Assembly (NCBI RefSeq): GCF_042242105.1
Contig: NC_092027.1
Coordinates: 5,492,006-5,556,005, forward strand
Length of the DNA: 64,000 bases
Direction of reading: 5' to 3'
Origin: Pempheris klunzingeri
Taxonomy: Eukaryota; Chordata; Actinopteri; Acropomatiformes; Pempheridae
Part shown: in pieces, positions 55,654 to 64,000 of the stretch
Layout of the letters: each line of letters begins with the position of its first letter
Position numbering within the stretch: the first letter of the stretch is position 1
Translations under genes and position numbers: made by a program
Notes under the pieces: model-generated
The model's input: only the letters and a program-made list of their open reading frames with translations
The model's database searches: none
Told to the model about the DNA's origin: nothing

Positions 55654-58600
55654 ATGGGCAGTGTTTTGGCTGCCAGCTCCCCCAACCCTCCACCACCAGC
55701 CTCTGGCGGTGCTGCCGTCCCGGGGTTGACGGTGCCGCCAGGCTTTGGGATGCCCCCGGTGTCCTCAGTTATACCCCCCAGTGAGGCAGCCACGGGACAG
55801 CAGGAGGGGGCAGAAAACTCTTTGCCTAACCCGGGTGCATTTGATGAGTGTCATCGCAAGTGCAAAGGTAAGCGGGCATAAATTGAAGACATAATGTGGT
55901 CTGTGAGCACGCTGTGGAGCCCTGTACATCAAGTTAACATGTATTGGTCAGAAACAGCAAAATCATGAAGAGCCCTATCACTTCCTTATGTCTTATCTGC
56001 ATCTGCATGTGTTTTTCTCCTCAGAGGTTTTCCCTATGCAGATGGAAGGCGTCAGGCTAGTTGTCAACAAGGGCCTTAGCAACCACTTCCAGGTCAGTTA
56101 AGTCCCTTATGACATCTTCCCCTGTAGATATCGATCTCTTACTAACTGATACATGAAATAAAGCCGGACTACGTCTCTATAACACTGAGCTTTAAAAGCT
56201 CTGATAATTGAGCTGCATGTGATTTCATCTTCTCCTTCCTTAGTCATTGGATTGTATGAGACTTTTCCATTTAGGTGCAAATGTGTATCTCAGCAATTCT
56301 ACCAAAGAAAGTGAACTGTAAATGTGCTAAAGGTACATTTTTAATTGTGCCTTTTTAAACTGTCTTTAAGGTGAATCACACCGTACTGCTAAGCACCCTG
56401 GGAGATTCCACCTACAGGTTTGGTGCGACGTACGTCGGATCAAAGCAGACGGGGCCAGCAGAGGTGTGCTGCAGCAAAGTCACTCTGTGAACTGCATCTG
56501 TAAGACTTTTATATTTTCTTCATGCACGAACTGTAATGTAAAAGTACAGCTCTGTTTTTGTCCAGTTTTTTCCAGTCATGGTGGGAGACATGGACAACAG
56601 TGGCAGCCTTAACGCCCAGATCATCCACCAGATCGGCAGCACAATACGATCCAAAATGGCCTTCCAGGTAAAGCTTCAAACTGTTTTTCCCCTGTTGGGT
56701 GTTTTTAGCATAGTTTTAAATACCACCATAATCTCACCACAGTAGGAAACAAACTTTCCAGTGCTCTCTGGACAATATCTTGGTCACAGTTCTTAAATAA
56801 CCAAATTAAGCAGATAAAAGATATGTGTATGCTTTGTGTTAATGTAAAGGCTAAAACCCACTGGAAGTGTCTGGTTGCGTTCCCGCTGTGACACGGCTGC
56901 TGGACCTGATTGTGTCCTCTATAGTTAATTCATTAAATCCCAGCAGAAGTGCTGCGGCGCATCTCGGAAGCAGCTCGGCGCTCCGCTAAAGATATATGCC
57001 TAATCTATTTTTGACAGAAGCAGCACAGAGAAGAGGAGGCAGGCAGGCAACTTCAATTGTATATTCCACTACGACATCAATATTATTTTATAATCTGTGG
57101 CAACAGGCCAGATGTTAAGTGATCAGAGGGTTTTTATAACATCAGGGATGACAACGAACGCAACGCAGATGAGCTCTGTGGGGTTTCAGGGTAAAAAATG
57201 TTTAGCAGCTGATTGAAAATATCAATATTGCCCTTAAAAGTCCTGTTTTAGTCTTTGATGTTAACTCAAAACCTGTCATGTCCTCAGACACAACAACAGA
57301 AGTTTGTGAACTGGCAAGGCGACGCTGAGATCAGGGGAGAAGATTACACTGCAACCATCACACTCGGAAACCCAGACGTCCTCGTCGGCTCTGGTAGGTC
57401 TTCAGTCAGCAGAGCTGCAGACATGTTACCATTCTGTCACCCAAAGACTAAAATTACTCTCCGTCCCTCAGGTGTTTTAGGATTGTTATGTGTCAAAGTA
57501 TATTTTATAATTTGAACAAGCAAAGTTTAGCTCTGAACCTGAACGCCTCTCGCTGTCCTCGTCATCAGGTATTGTTGTAACACACTACCTCCAGTCCATA
57601 ACGCCGGCTCTGGCTCTGGGAGGGGAGCTGGTTTACCACCGCAGGCCCGGAGAGGAAGGCACAGTGATGTCTCTAGTTGGCAGATACACAGGTGAGACGC
57701 AGGTTATTGTTGGCATGTTGTCTGGACTAGAGCTGCAACAATGACACGATAAATCAATTAGTTGTCAACTATTAGATTAATCACCAGCCATTTTGATCAT
57801 TTTTTGTGGAAAAGAGTAATAACTGTCTGATTCCAGCTTGTTCAGTGTGAATATTTTCTGGTTTCTTTGCTCCTCTGTGACAGTAAACGGAACATATTTT
57901 GGGTTGTGGACAGAATAAGACATTTGAAGATGTCATCTTAGACTTTGGGAAACACAGATCAACATTTTTTTTTTTTTTGACATTTTATGGACCAAACAAC
58001 AGATCAAATAATTGAGAAAAGAATTGACTAATCAGTCCTCAACAGTGAAAATAATATTTAGCTGCAGCCCTGGTCTGGACTGATGGATCTTCTTGGGCGT
58101 CATGAGTCCATTTTTGTCATTTGGTTAAACTAGTGTTGACCTCCTCTGTGCAGGCAGTAACTACATCGCCACTCTGACGCTTGGCTCAGCGGGAGCTCAC
58201 GCTTCGTACTATCACAAAGCCAACGAGCAGGTAACTTCCTTCCCTTTCACTCGCCCTGTTTGTCAGACTGTCGCTGATTATTATGATTCCCTTAACTTGA
58301 CTTACTGGAAATGCTCCCTGACCCTGTTAGTTTGGATCTAACTTCCTGCTGCCCTTCTCTAACAGTTGCAGGTCGGTGTGGAGTTTGAGGCGAGCACCCG
58401 CATGCAAGACACCAGCGTGTCATTCGGCTACCAGTTAGATGTTCCTAAAGCCAATTTACTGTTTAAAGGTACGACGTGTTTACACTCTGTTTCAGGGGAA
58501 ACACTAAACACTTCCATTGATTACCACAGTGATTATCCTGCACAGGGAGCCGTACAAAGACTTCTTTACCAGCCAAATATGTTTGCTGTAGATTACAAAC

Positions 58601-59626
58601 TGTCAAATCAATACATTTACCAGCCAGTTTAATACCAGATGACACGTTGTGTCCTGATTTTGTTTATTCGTCAAGCAAGACAGAAAATGTTGGTTTATTG
58701 CTGTAAGAATCATTCCTTTCTTTGGCACTGGTGAAATGCCTCGCAAACTATATTTATGTAAATGGACTGATTTGACAGTTTTCCAGTTGTTGTCATAGTA
58801 AAGGATAAACTTTTTAAACCTTGGCCTTAGTTTTACGTATTTTGGTTTCAAAACGACTACAGCTATGAGCTACGGTCTGTGAAAATGTCCCTGTGTGACT
58901 TTGGGGTTTTAAAGGTTTACTTTAGATCCAACATAATATTTCTGTAACTCAAAAAACTAACTGATCTAAGCAGCTGTAGACCAGCAACTTCTGCACTCTG
59001 TGAGGAGTTTGGTGTGTTTTGAAAAGAGTGATAATAGCAGCTGTTTGTGGTTAAACAAAGAGGATTTCGCAGGTCTGTCTCTGCAGGAATCCTCTCTGTA
59101 ATGTTGTCTGACATTTCATGTAACAACCTGAGTCTGTCTGAGGCAGAAACAAACCCCTTTAATGGACACGCATTGTTTGGCAGCATAGCCTCAAAGGATT
59201 ACATTACAGCCCGCCGGAGGTGATCTACTGGACCAATTCCAAAATGTTTAGTACCTATCAGTCATTTTGAAGCCAAAATATGTAAGAATATGTCCCAGGT
59301 TAAACTTCAACATGGTAAACATTAACAATATTCATATGTTTTTAATGTTTTAATTTCTATCAGATGATAAACGGGACAGTACACAACCATACATATCTGT
59401 AGATGCTTTTTTAAAAACTTTTTATATTTCTTAAACCCTTTTCTATGTAGACCCATCTAATATTCTGTCTCCTGTTCCTCTGTCAGGCTCCATAGACAGT
59501 AACTGGGTAGTTGGTGCAACGTTAGAAAAGAAGCTGCTCCCGCTGCCGCTCTCTCTGGTCCTCAGCACCTTCCTCAACCACCGCAAGAACAAGTTCCAGT
59601 GCGGCTTCGGCGTCACTATCGGTTAG
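55654..59626 (+). CDS. tomm40: Mitochondrial import receptor subunit TOM40, complete
   Basis: Tom40 is the beta-barrel channel through which nearly all nuclear-encoded proteins enter mitochondria. Nine coding exons keep phase: 55654-55867, 56025-56092, 56371-56463, 56566-56667, 57288-57393, 57569-57691, 58154-58230, 58366-58468 and 59487-59626. They encode 341 aa (human 361). A Pro/Ala/Gly-rich cytosolic N-terminus (residues 1-55) is followed by FDECHRKCK and the Porin_3 barrel, with [73 protein letters not shown] and the C-terminal beta-signal region CGFGVTIG. Most of the difference from human lies in the N-terminal tail. The gene is intact. Its downstream neighbour is an apolipoprotein, as in human TOMM40-APOE. 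Confidence 0.97.
57729..58071 (+). mobile_element. hAT-like MITE, nearly full length, in tomm40 intron
   Basis: This is the best preserved family copy in the window, about 343 bp. Its ends form short inverted repeats (AGAGCTGCAAC at the left, GCTGCAGCCCT at the right). Inside are ATCAATTAGTTGTCAACTAT and CTCCTCTGTGACAGTAAACG. It is non-autonomous with no coding capacity. The hAT assignment is from memory and no clear 8-bp duplication is visible. Confidence 0.75.
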
Positions 59627-59789
59627 ACCGACTGAGCCCGCAGACGGACTTCACAGAACGGACAGACTCACCGTGGACGATCAGACTTTGCCATGTACAC
59701 GACTGTGTGTCCCGTCACCTCGACCCGTCACCTGATTCGGCCATTCTCATGTTATTGCTTTCCCAGAACGCGTTTCATCACACGTGGTG

Positions 59790-59795
59790 AATAAA
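59790..59795 (+). terminator. tomm40: tomm40 poly(A) signal
   Basis: AATAAA lies 164 bp after the tomm40 stop, giving a short 3' UTR. Confidence 0.75.
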
Positions 59796-61492
59796 AGGTA
59801 ATAATGTAAATCCAATGCATTTAATCCCATACGATTAATCGCCTGAATGATCAGAAATGTAACAAATATCATGATTGGTCAGGAATAGACATCAGAAAGA
59901 CGTAACACATTACTGAGACATTACAGAACTACAGAGCTCTTTGTTTTTGCCATTGAGTTCAGTGCCTGTCGCTCCAGTTTTGCATTTTATTCTTGTTTTT
60001 TTACTGTAAAGTCTGTCTTGGCGTGCAGTGAACGAATTGTTGTTCTTTGCTTGTTTAAAGGTGATTTATTGGTTACAGACAAGTTTACCAGCCGTCAGGA
60101 AGGAGTGTACTGTACTGTACTGCGTGGCACGATCACAATCCATCACCCGTTTTGTTGCCGTTTTTATGTTAGGAAACGTATATATGACCTGTATATACCT
60201 CTTGGAAACTGATGAATACAATTTCTTACAAAAACTGCACGTTTGTGGTCGTTTTCCTTCGGTGGATCTCGTCTCTGCTGGAGCGTGAGTGCATGGGACG
60301 GAGCGCTGTTTTCTTGTTTTCTAACCACGGGTCCCAGATAGATTAGATTACAGAACAATATGTCAGTTCACACAGACATTTGCAGTAACGTCTCCATTTC
60401 ATTCATCTTTTCCACAATCCTGGCTAAAAGGGTTGTTGTAATCCAGCAGGACTGATTTAGGTAAGTAAACCAGGCAGAAGATCTGCATCATGAAGAACAG
60501 TGGATTAGTGCTTATAGCCTTAAATATGAGTAAATAGCAGTTTTGAAATTATTAAAGTTTTTAATATTGTATATTGATGTTATGTAGCACTTATTAGAAT
60601 GGATATTACATCCTTTATTAAAATAGAAAAGACTGATATTTGGTCGCCAAATGTGTTGTAAAACCTTTTGAATTGCATTTTAATAGAGTGAATAAATACA
60701 CTACTCACAGAAAGTTAGGGATATTTGACTTTCAGGTGAAATATATGGAAAATGGAAAAAGTTAATGCTACAGCGATATTATATCCGTCTGAGGACTTCC
60801 TGTTTGAAGCCTCCAGTGTTGAGGTGCTGCTGATCAACTGTTAGGTGTCGTCTTGGTCTCATGATGTCAGAATGTGAACGGCAGGATGAGGAGGACTGTT
60901 TAAATACCAATTCTAACTGAAGCAGGAAATGTATTGGTGGATTCATGGATCAAACCTGTTGTGAATTTTGCTGTTAAGCTTCTTGTTAGAGAACAGCAAC
61001 TTGTGTAGAAAGTACTGAAACACTGAACAGTTGGACATGTGCATTCAAAAGTTTAGAGAAGGTCACATTAAGTTCACCTGGAAAGGTTAGAATGCATTTT
61101 AGGTTCATCCTGAAATTTCACCTGAAAGCCGAATATCCCTAACTTTTAGTGAGTAGTGTATATTAAGACGAATGATAAGTCTGCTTTGATGTAACTTGTC
61201 ATTGTAGACGCTCCAGTATCACTAAACAGATGCACCAGATTTAAACTAAAGAGATTTCCTGTATATTTTTATTTTATTTTATGTAGTTTTTGTAAGTACA
61301 CAATATTTCTTCAGTTTTTCTGAAGTCTCTCTTCTATTTTTATTTCATTTACCTAAAATATTCTCTCACCTAGTTTCAGTTTTTAGTTTGGTGACTGTAA
61401 ACACCTTCGGTACATTTAGTCAGTTTGAATCATTCATCTGTCGTTTCCCTTATTAAGACACCAAGAAATCAAAGTTGCTGGTGAAATATTTG
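59796..61492. other. Intergenic between convergent tomm40 and the apolipoprotein gene
   Basis: Apart from the Tc1/mariner-type MITE at 60699-61158 this is unique AT-rich sequence. No exon was recognised. Confidence 0.55.
60699..61158. mobile_element. Tc1/mariner-type MITE with intact terminal inverted repeats
   Basis: This is a 460-bp element bounded by CACTACTCAC at the left and GTGAGTAGTG at the right. The inverted repeat continues inward (AAAGTTAGGGATATTTGACT and TTTCAGGTGAAAT at the left, and the complementary ATTTCACCTGAAA and AATATCCCTAACTTTTAGTG at the right), about 45 bp per arm with few mismatches. TA dinucleotides flank both ends (60697-60698 and 61159-61160), the Tc1/mariner target duplication. 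No transposase frame is present. Confidence 0.88.
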
Positions 61493-61498
61493 TTTAAT
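61493..61498 (-). terminator. apoa4: Apolipoprotein gene poly(A) signal
   Basis: ATTAAA on the minus strand lies about 70 bp after the stop codon, giving a short 3' UTR typical of exchangeable apolipoproteins. Confidence 0.55.
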
Positions 61499-61567
61499 AA
61501 AATACACACTGGGTGATGTGAAAATAAATATTTGTTGTTTGGAGGTTGTGATGATGGAGAAGTCTGT

Positions 61568-62520
61568 TTACTGGGTCTTCTTGGTGAAAGACTCCCACAG
61601 AGCCGTCAGCTGAGCCTGCAGGTCCTGAGCGCTGGCGTCCAGCTTGGACTTCAGCTCCTCTCCGTATGGAGTCAGCTTCTGCTGGATCTCCTGGGTTTTC
61701 TGGGTCAGCTGGGCCTCAAAGCTCTGGGCCAGTGGGGTCATGCTCCTCTGAAACTCATCCAGGCTCTGCTCGAGCTTGTCCTTCATCTCCTCGGTGTAGG
61801 GAACCATCTGGGCCTGCAGCTCGCTCACGCTCTTATCCAGCTGCCCCTTCAGCTCCTGGCTCTTCTGCAGCAGGACGGCCTTCAGCGCCTCGGGGTCCAT
61901 GGCCTCGGCGTAGGGGCCGGCCTCCTTCTTCAGCTCCTCCACCTGGGTCTGGAGCTGAGCCACCATCTTCTCGGCGTAGGGCTGCAGGTTGGCGCTCACG
62001 GCGGTCAGATCCTTCTCCAGGCGAGCCTTCAGCTGCTCGGCCTCCTGGGTAAACTTGGTCATGAAGTCCTGGGTCAGAGGAGCCGCCTGAGTGCGGAGAG
62101 CAACGACGTACTGGTTGACTGTGTCAGCACTCTGAGAGATCCTGGTACTGATAAACAGAAAAAAAAAGAGTTAATACATTGAAACAAATGGTGCACGTCT
62201 AATACCATTAGTCTTCTTCATGAAGCTGAGTCTTACTTCACTTCCTGTCCCATCTCAGACTCTCTGATCTGCTTCAGGGAGTCCTCAGCAGTGAGCGTTG
62301 CTTTAGCTACGTAGTCCCAGAAAGCATCCTTCACCATATCCAGACTGCTCTTGGGCGGCTCCTGCCACAGGATGTTGGCATTGCAAACTGTGGATGAAAC
62401 AGCCAGTTTAGCACAGAGGTTTAACATTGATTCACCAGCTGTGGTTTACTTGTTTTTATCAGGGAAGAAAAATCACTCACCAGAGAAAAGAGCAAGCGCG
62501 AGAACCACAAGTACCTTCAT
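61568..62520 (-). CDS. apoa4: Apolipoprotein A-IV-like exchangeable apolipoprotein, complete
   Basis: This is a secreted amphipathic-helix lipoprotein. Three coding exons keep phase, 5' to 3': 62520-62481, 62387-62237 and 62147-61568. They encode 256 aa. A signal peptide MKVLVVLALALF is followed by a mature protein that begins near NANILWQEPP and contains DAFWDYVAKATLTAEDSLKQ. Exon 3 holds Pro-punctuated 22/33-residue helical repeats (LQPYAEKM, GPYAEAMDPE, VPYTEEMKDK, TPYGEELKSK) and ends LWESFTKKTQ. Length, the DAFWDYVAKAT block and the GQEV run match the teleost ApoA-IV family better than ApoA-I or ApoE. The coding part of the exon layout (signal exon, N-terminal exon, long repeat exon) is that of the APOA/APOE superfamily. 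Teleosts carry several tandem apoa4 copies and this one could be any of them. Confidence 0.9.
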
Positions 62521-62725
62521 GATTGAATTTGACTCTGTTGGATAAAGAAAATGAATGAACAGTTAAAAAAAACAAGTTTTATCTGACTTTTATCTGAATT
62601 CAGTCATGAGTTTGTGAGAAGTGGTTCAATAATAATAAAATGTTACCTTGCAGAGGCAGCTTGTCTCTTCTTCACCCTGTGTCTGATGACTTGTGTCGTG
62701 CAGTCTGCCATTCGCAGGTTTTATA
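62521..62725 (-). promoter_or_regulatory. apoa4: Promoter and non-coding first exon of the apolipoprotein gene
   Basis: On the minus strand TATAAAA (62719-62725) stands about 30 bp before the expected start near 62690. The non-coding first exon runs to the donor AAG/GTAACA at 62647. The acceptor ATCCAACAG (62535) begins the 14-nt untranslated part of exon 2 ahead of the ATG at 62520. A TATA box plus a small non-coding exon 1 is the classic structure for this family. Confidence 0.8.
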
Positions 62726-64000
62726 GCCATGTTGGAGGGTAAAGTCCTTCTCTGGGTGCCCAGTTGGACAGATCCTTGTCACCGCTGTCACTCCACGTCA
62801 TAATGAATGTCATCTCCTCCCGTCATCCTGCGATAGCGTATTCTCTGGCATCTCAGTGGGCTAAGTAGTGGTTTATACACCTAAAAAAGCAGGAATCACA
62901 CAGGAGACAGTGACTGCTGGGCAAAATGGTGTTTAAATCCTTTGTATAATAACTTTAAAAGGAATTATAAGGAGGATTATTGTCCCAGGGGGAGATTTGA
63001 TCTCACAGCCAGTTCATCTAACACTGAAAGTGGCCTAATAAAAATAGTCATAGTCATAAAAATTCATATTTCTGGCCACCTGATGAATTTGAGTCTAATA
63101 TTTACTCTCTTTTTAGCTCCGTTTTTGGTCTCCACCACCTCCGGAGATGAATAATCAGCTCTTTAGCTGCTAAACGCAAGGCTTTGTTCACCAGCTGGTC
63201 GCTAACTGTGCTGTCCGTGTGAGCAGTGGGAGAGATTAGTCACTTCTTTATCAATTTATCACTTTATTATACTATTATTTAGTTTTTTAGAGGATGATGG
63301 GTTGCTGTGAGTGTGCACAGGACTTGTGGGTTTAAGTTCAAACTGTGATAAATGTGCTACAGACTTTCTGTAAGCCAGAAAACCTGAACATGGAGGTGGT
63401 GCCCCTCCCTAATTTTTGCCCATATTCAGAGAATCTTTGTCAGCAGCCAGAACATTTACAGCTCCACGGCTCAAATGTTGTGAGAAAACAGTCCTAGTTT
63501 GGCACTTTTATTTCCAAAATGTCTTCAGCTTCATGAGAGTCTCCCTGTAATTTGCTTCTTTTGCTTCTTAATCAGTAGTTTCTCCTCCTCCGTCTTATCA
63601 GTCTGTCACCTGGGAATTGTTGCATAAGGAAACATGACATTCCTCAGTAAAGATAATCTGCAGGTCAGAGGTCACAACTGGATCAAAGTCGTTATCTAAT
63701 CTGCTGACTTTTCTTACTTCTGCTGCCGAGCTTTCTGTGTTAACGTGTGTCAGACATGAGTAACCCAAATCCATGTCACCTGGGGGTTTTTCACCAATCT
63801 GAATTAAATATGCACACCAGTTAACGTGCACTCTATCTTATGGGTTTATACTGATTCTGTGATATTGTATACAAGTGTGTGTTTTGTGAGATTGGCCTGC
63901 ATACGTTTATTTTTTTATCATGCGAGTAAAACTTATGAAACACGGTTTACTTCTGTATTATTATCCAACAACAGTTACAACATCAGTTTCAAGTTTCAAA
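62726..64000. other. Intergenic, right edge
   Basis: No exon is recognised. About 63110-63235 (TTTTTGGTCTCCACCACCTC, AGCTCTTTAGCTGCTAAACG) resembles a dispersed percomorph repeat. The rest is unique AT-rich sequence. Confidence 0.45.

Overview
The window is vertebrate nuclear DNA, most likely from a percomorph teleost. It has small GT-AG introns, many microsatellites, numerous copies of repeats I associate with spiny-rayed fish (including a hAT-like MITE starting GGGCTGCAAC), and proteins that are clear fish orthologues of human genes. I aligned exons by eye and checked that every junction keeps phase. Six protein genes come out complete from ATG to stop, and a further orphan exon belongs to one of them.

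Layout, left to right. 1-4.6 kb: no recognised coding gene; a CpG-rich promoter-like island lies at about 2.45-3.18 kb. 4.6-6.5 kb (+): olah, a medium-chain thioesterase of fatty acid synthesis, 254 aa, 6 coding exons. 7.0-16.75 kb (-): slc9a3 (NHE3, apical Na+/H+ exchanger), 859 aa, 16 coding exons, convergent with olah. 21.04-21.37 kb (-): a second, intact NHE3-type first exon with its own signal peptide and the same splice phase but no downstream exons of its own. 21.6-26.8 kb: gene-poor, repeat-rich. 26.8-36.8 kb (+): lipe (hormone-sensitive lipase), 710 aa. 37.2-40.1 kb (+): a trypsinogen, 244 aa. 40.9-53.1 kb (+): ddx6 (DEAD-box RNA helicase), 489 aa, with a uORF-rich leader and a probable 4.5-kb 3' UTR. 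54.1-59.8 kb (+): tomm40 (mitochondrial import pore), 341 aa, behind a dense CCAAT/CRE/GC-box promoter. 61.49-62.73 kb (-): an apolipoprotein A-IV-like gene, 256 aa, with a TATA box. 62.7-64 kb: intergenic.

Functionally the window mixes lipid and digestive-epithelium genes (olah, slc9a3, lipe, trypsin, apoA-IV-like) with two housekeeping genes (ddx6, tomm40). The tomm40-apolipoprotein neighbourhood matches the TOMM40-APOE linkage of human 19q13. The closeness of the lipid genes is probably inherited synteny and is no evidence of co-regulation.

I found no viral element, CRISPR array, bacterial operon or clearly new multi-gene system. The observations most worth following are the orphan NHE3 first exon, an altered Pro-Pro motif in the NHE3 transport core, a microsatellite that has become the polypyrimidine tract of an NHE3 splice site, a near-palindromic hairpin in an NHE3 intron, the unusual trypsinogen and the uORF-rich ddx6 leader.
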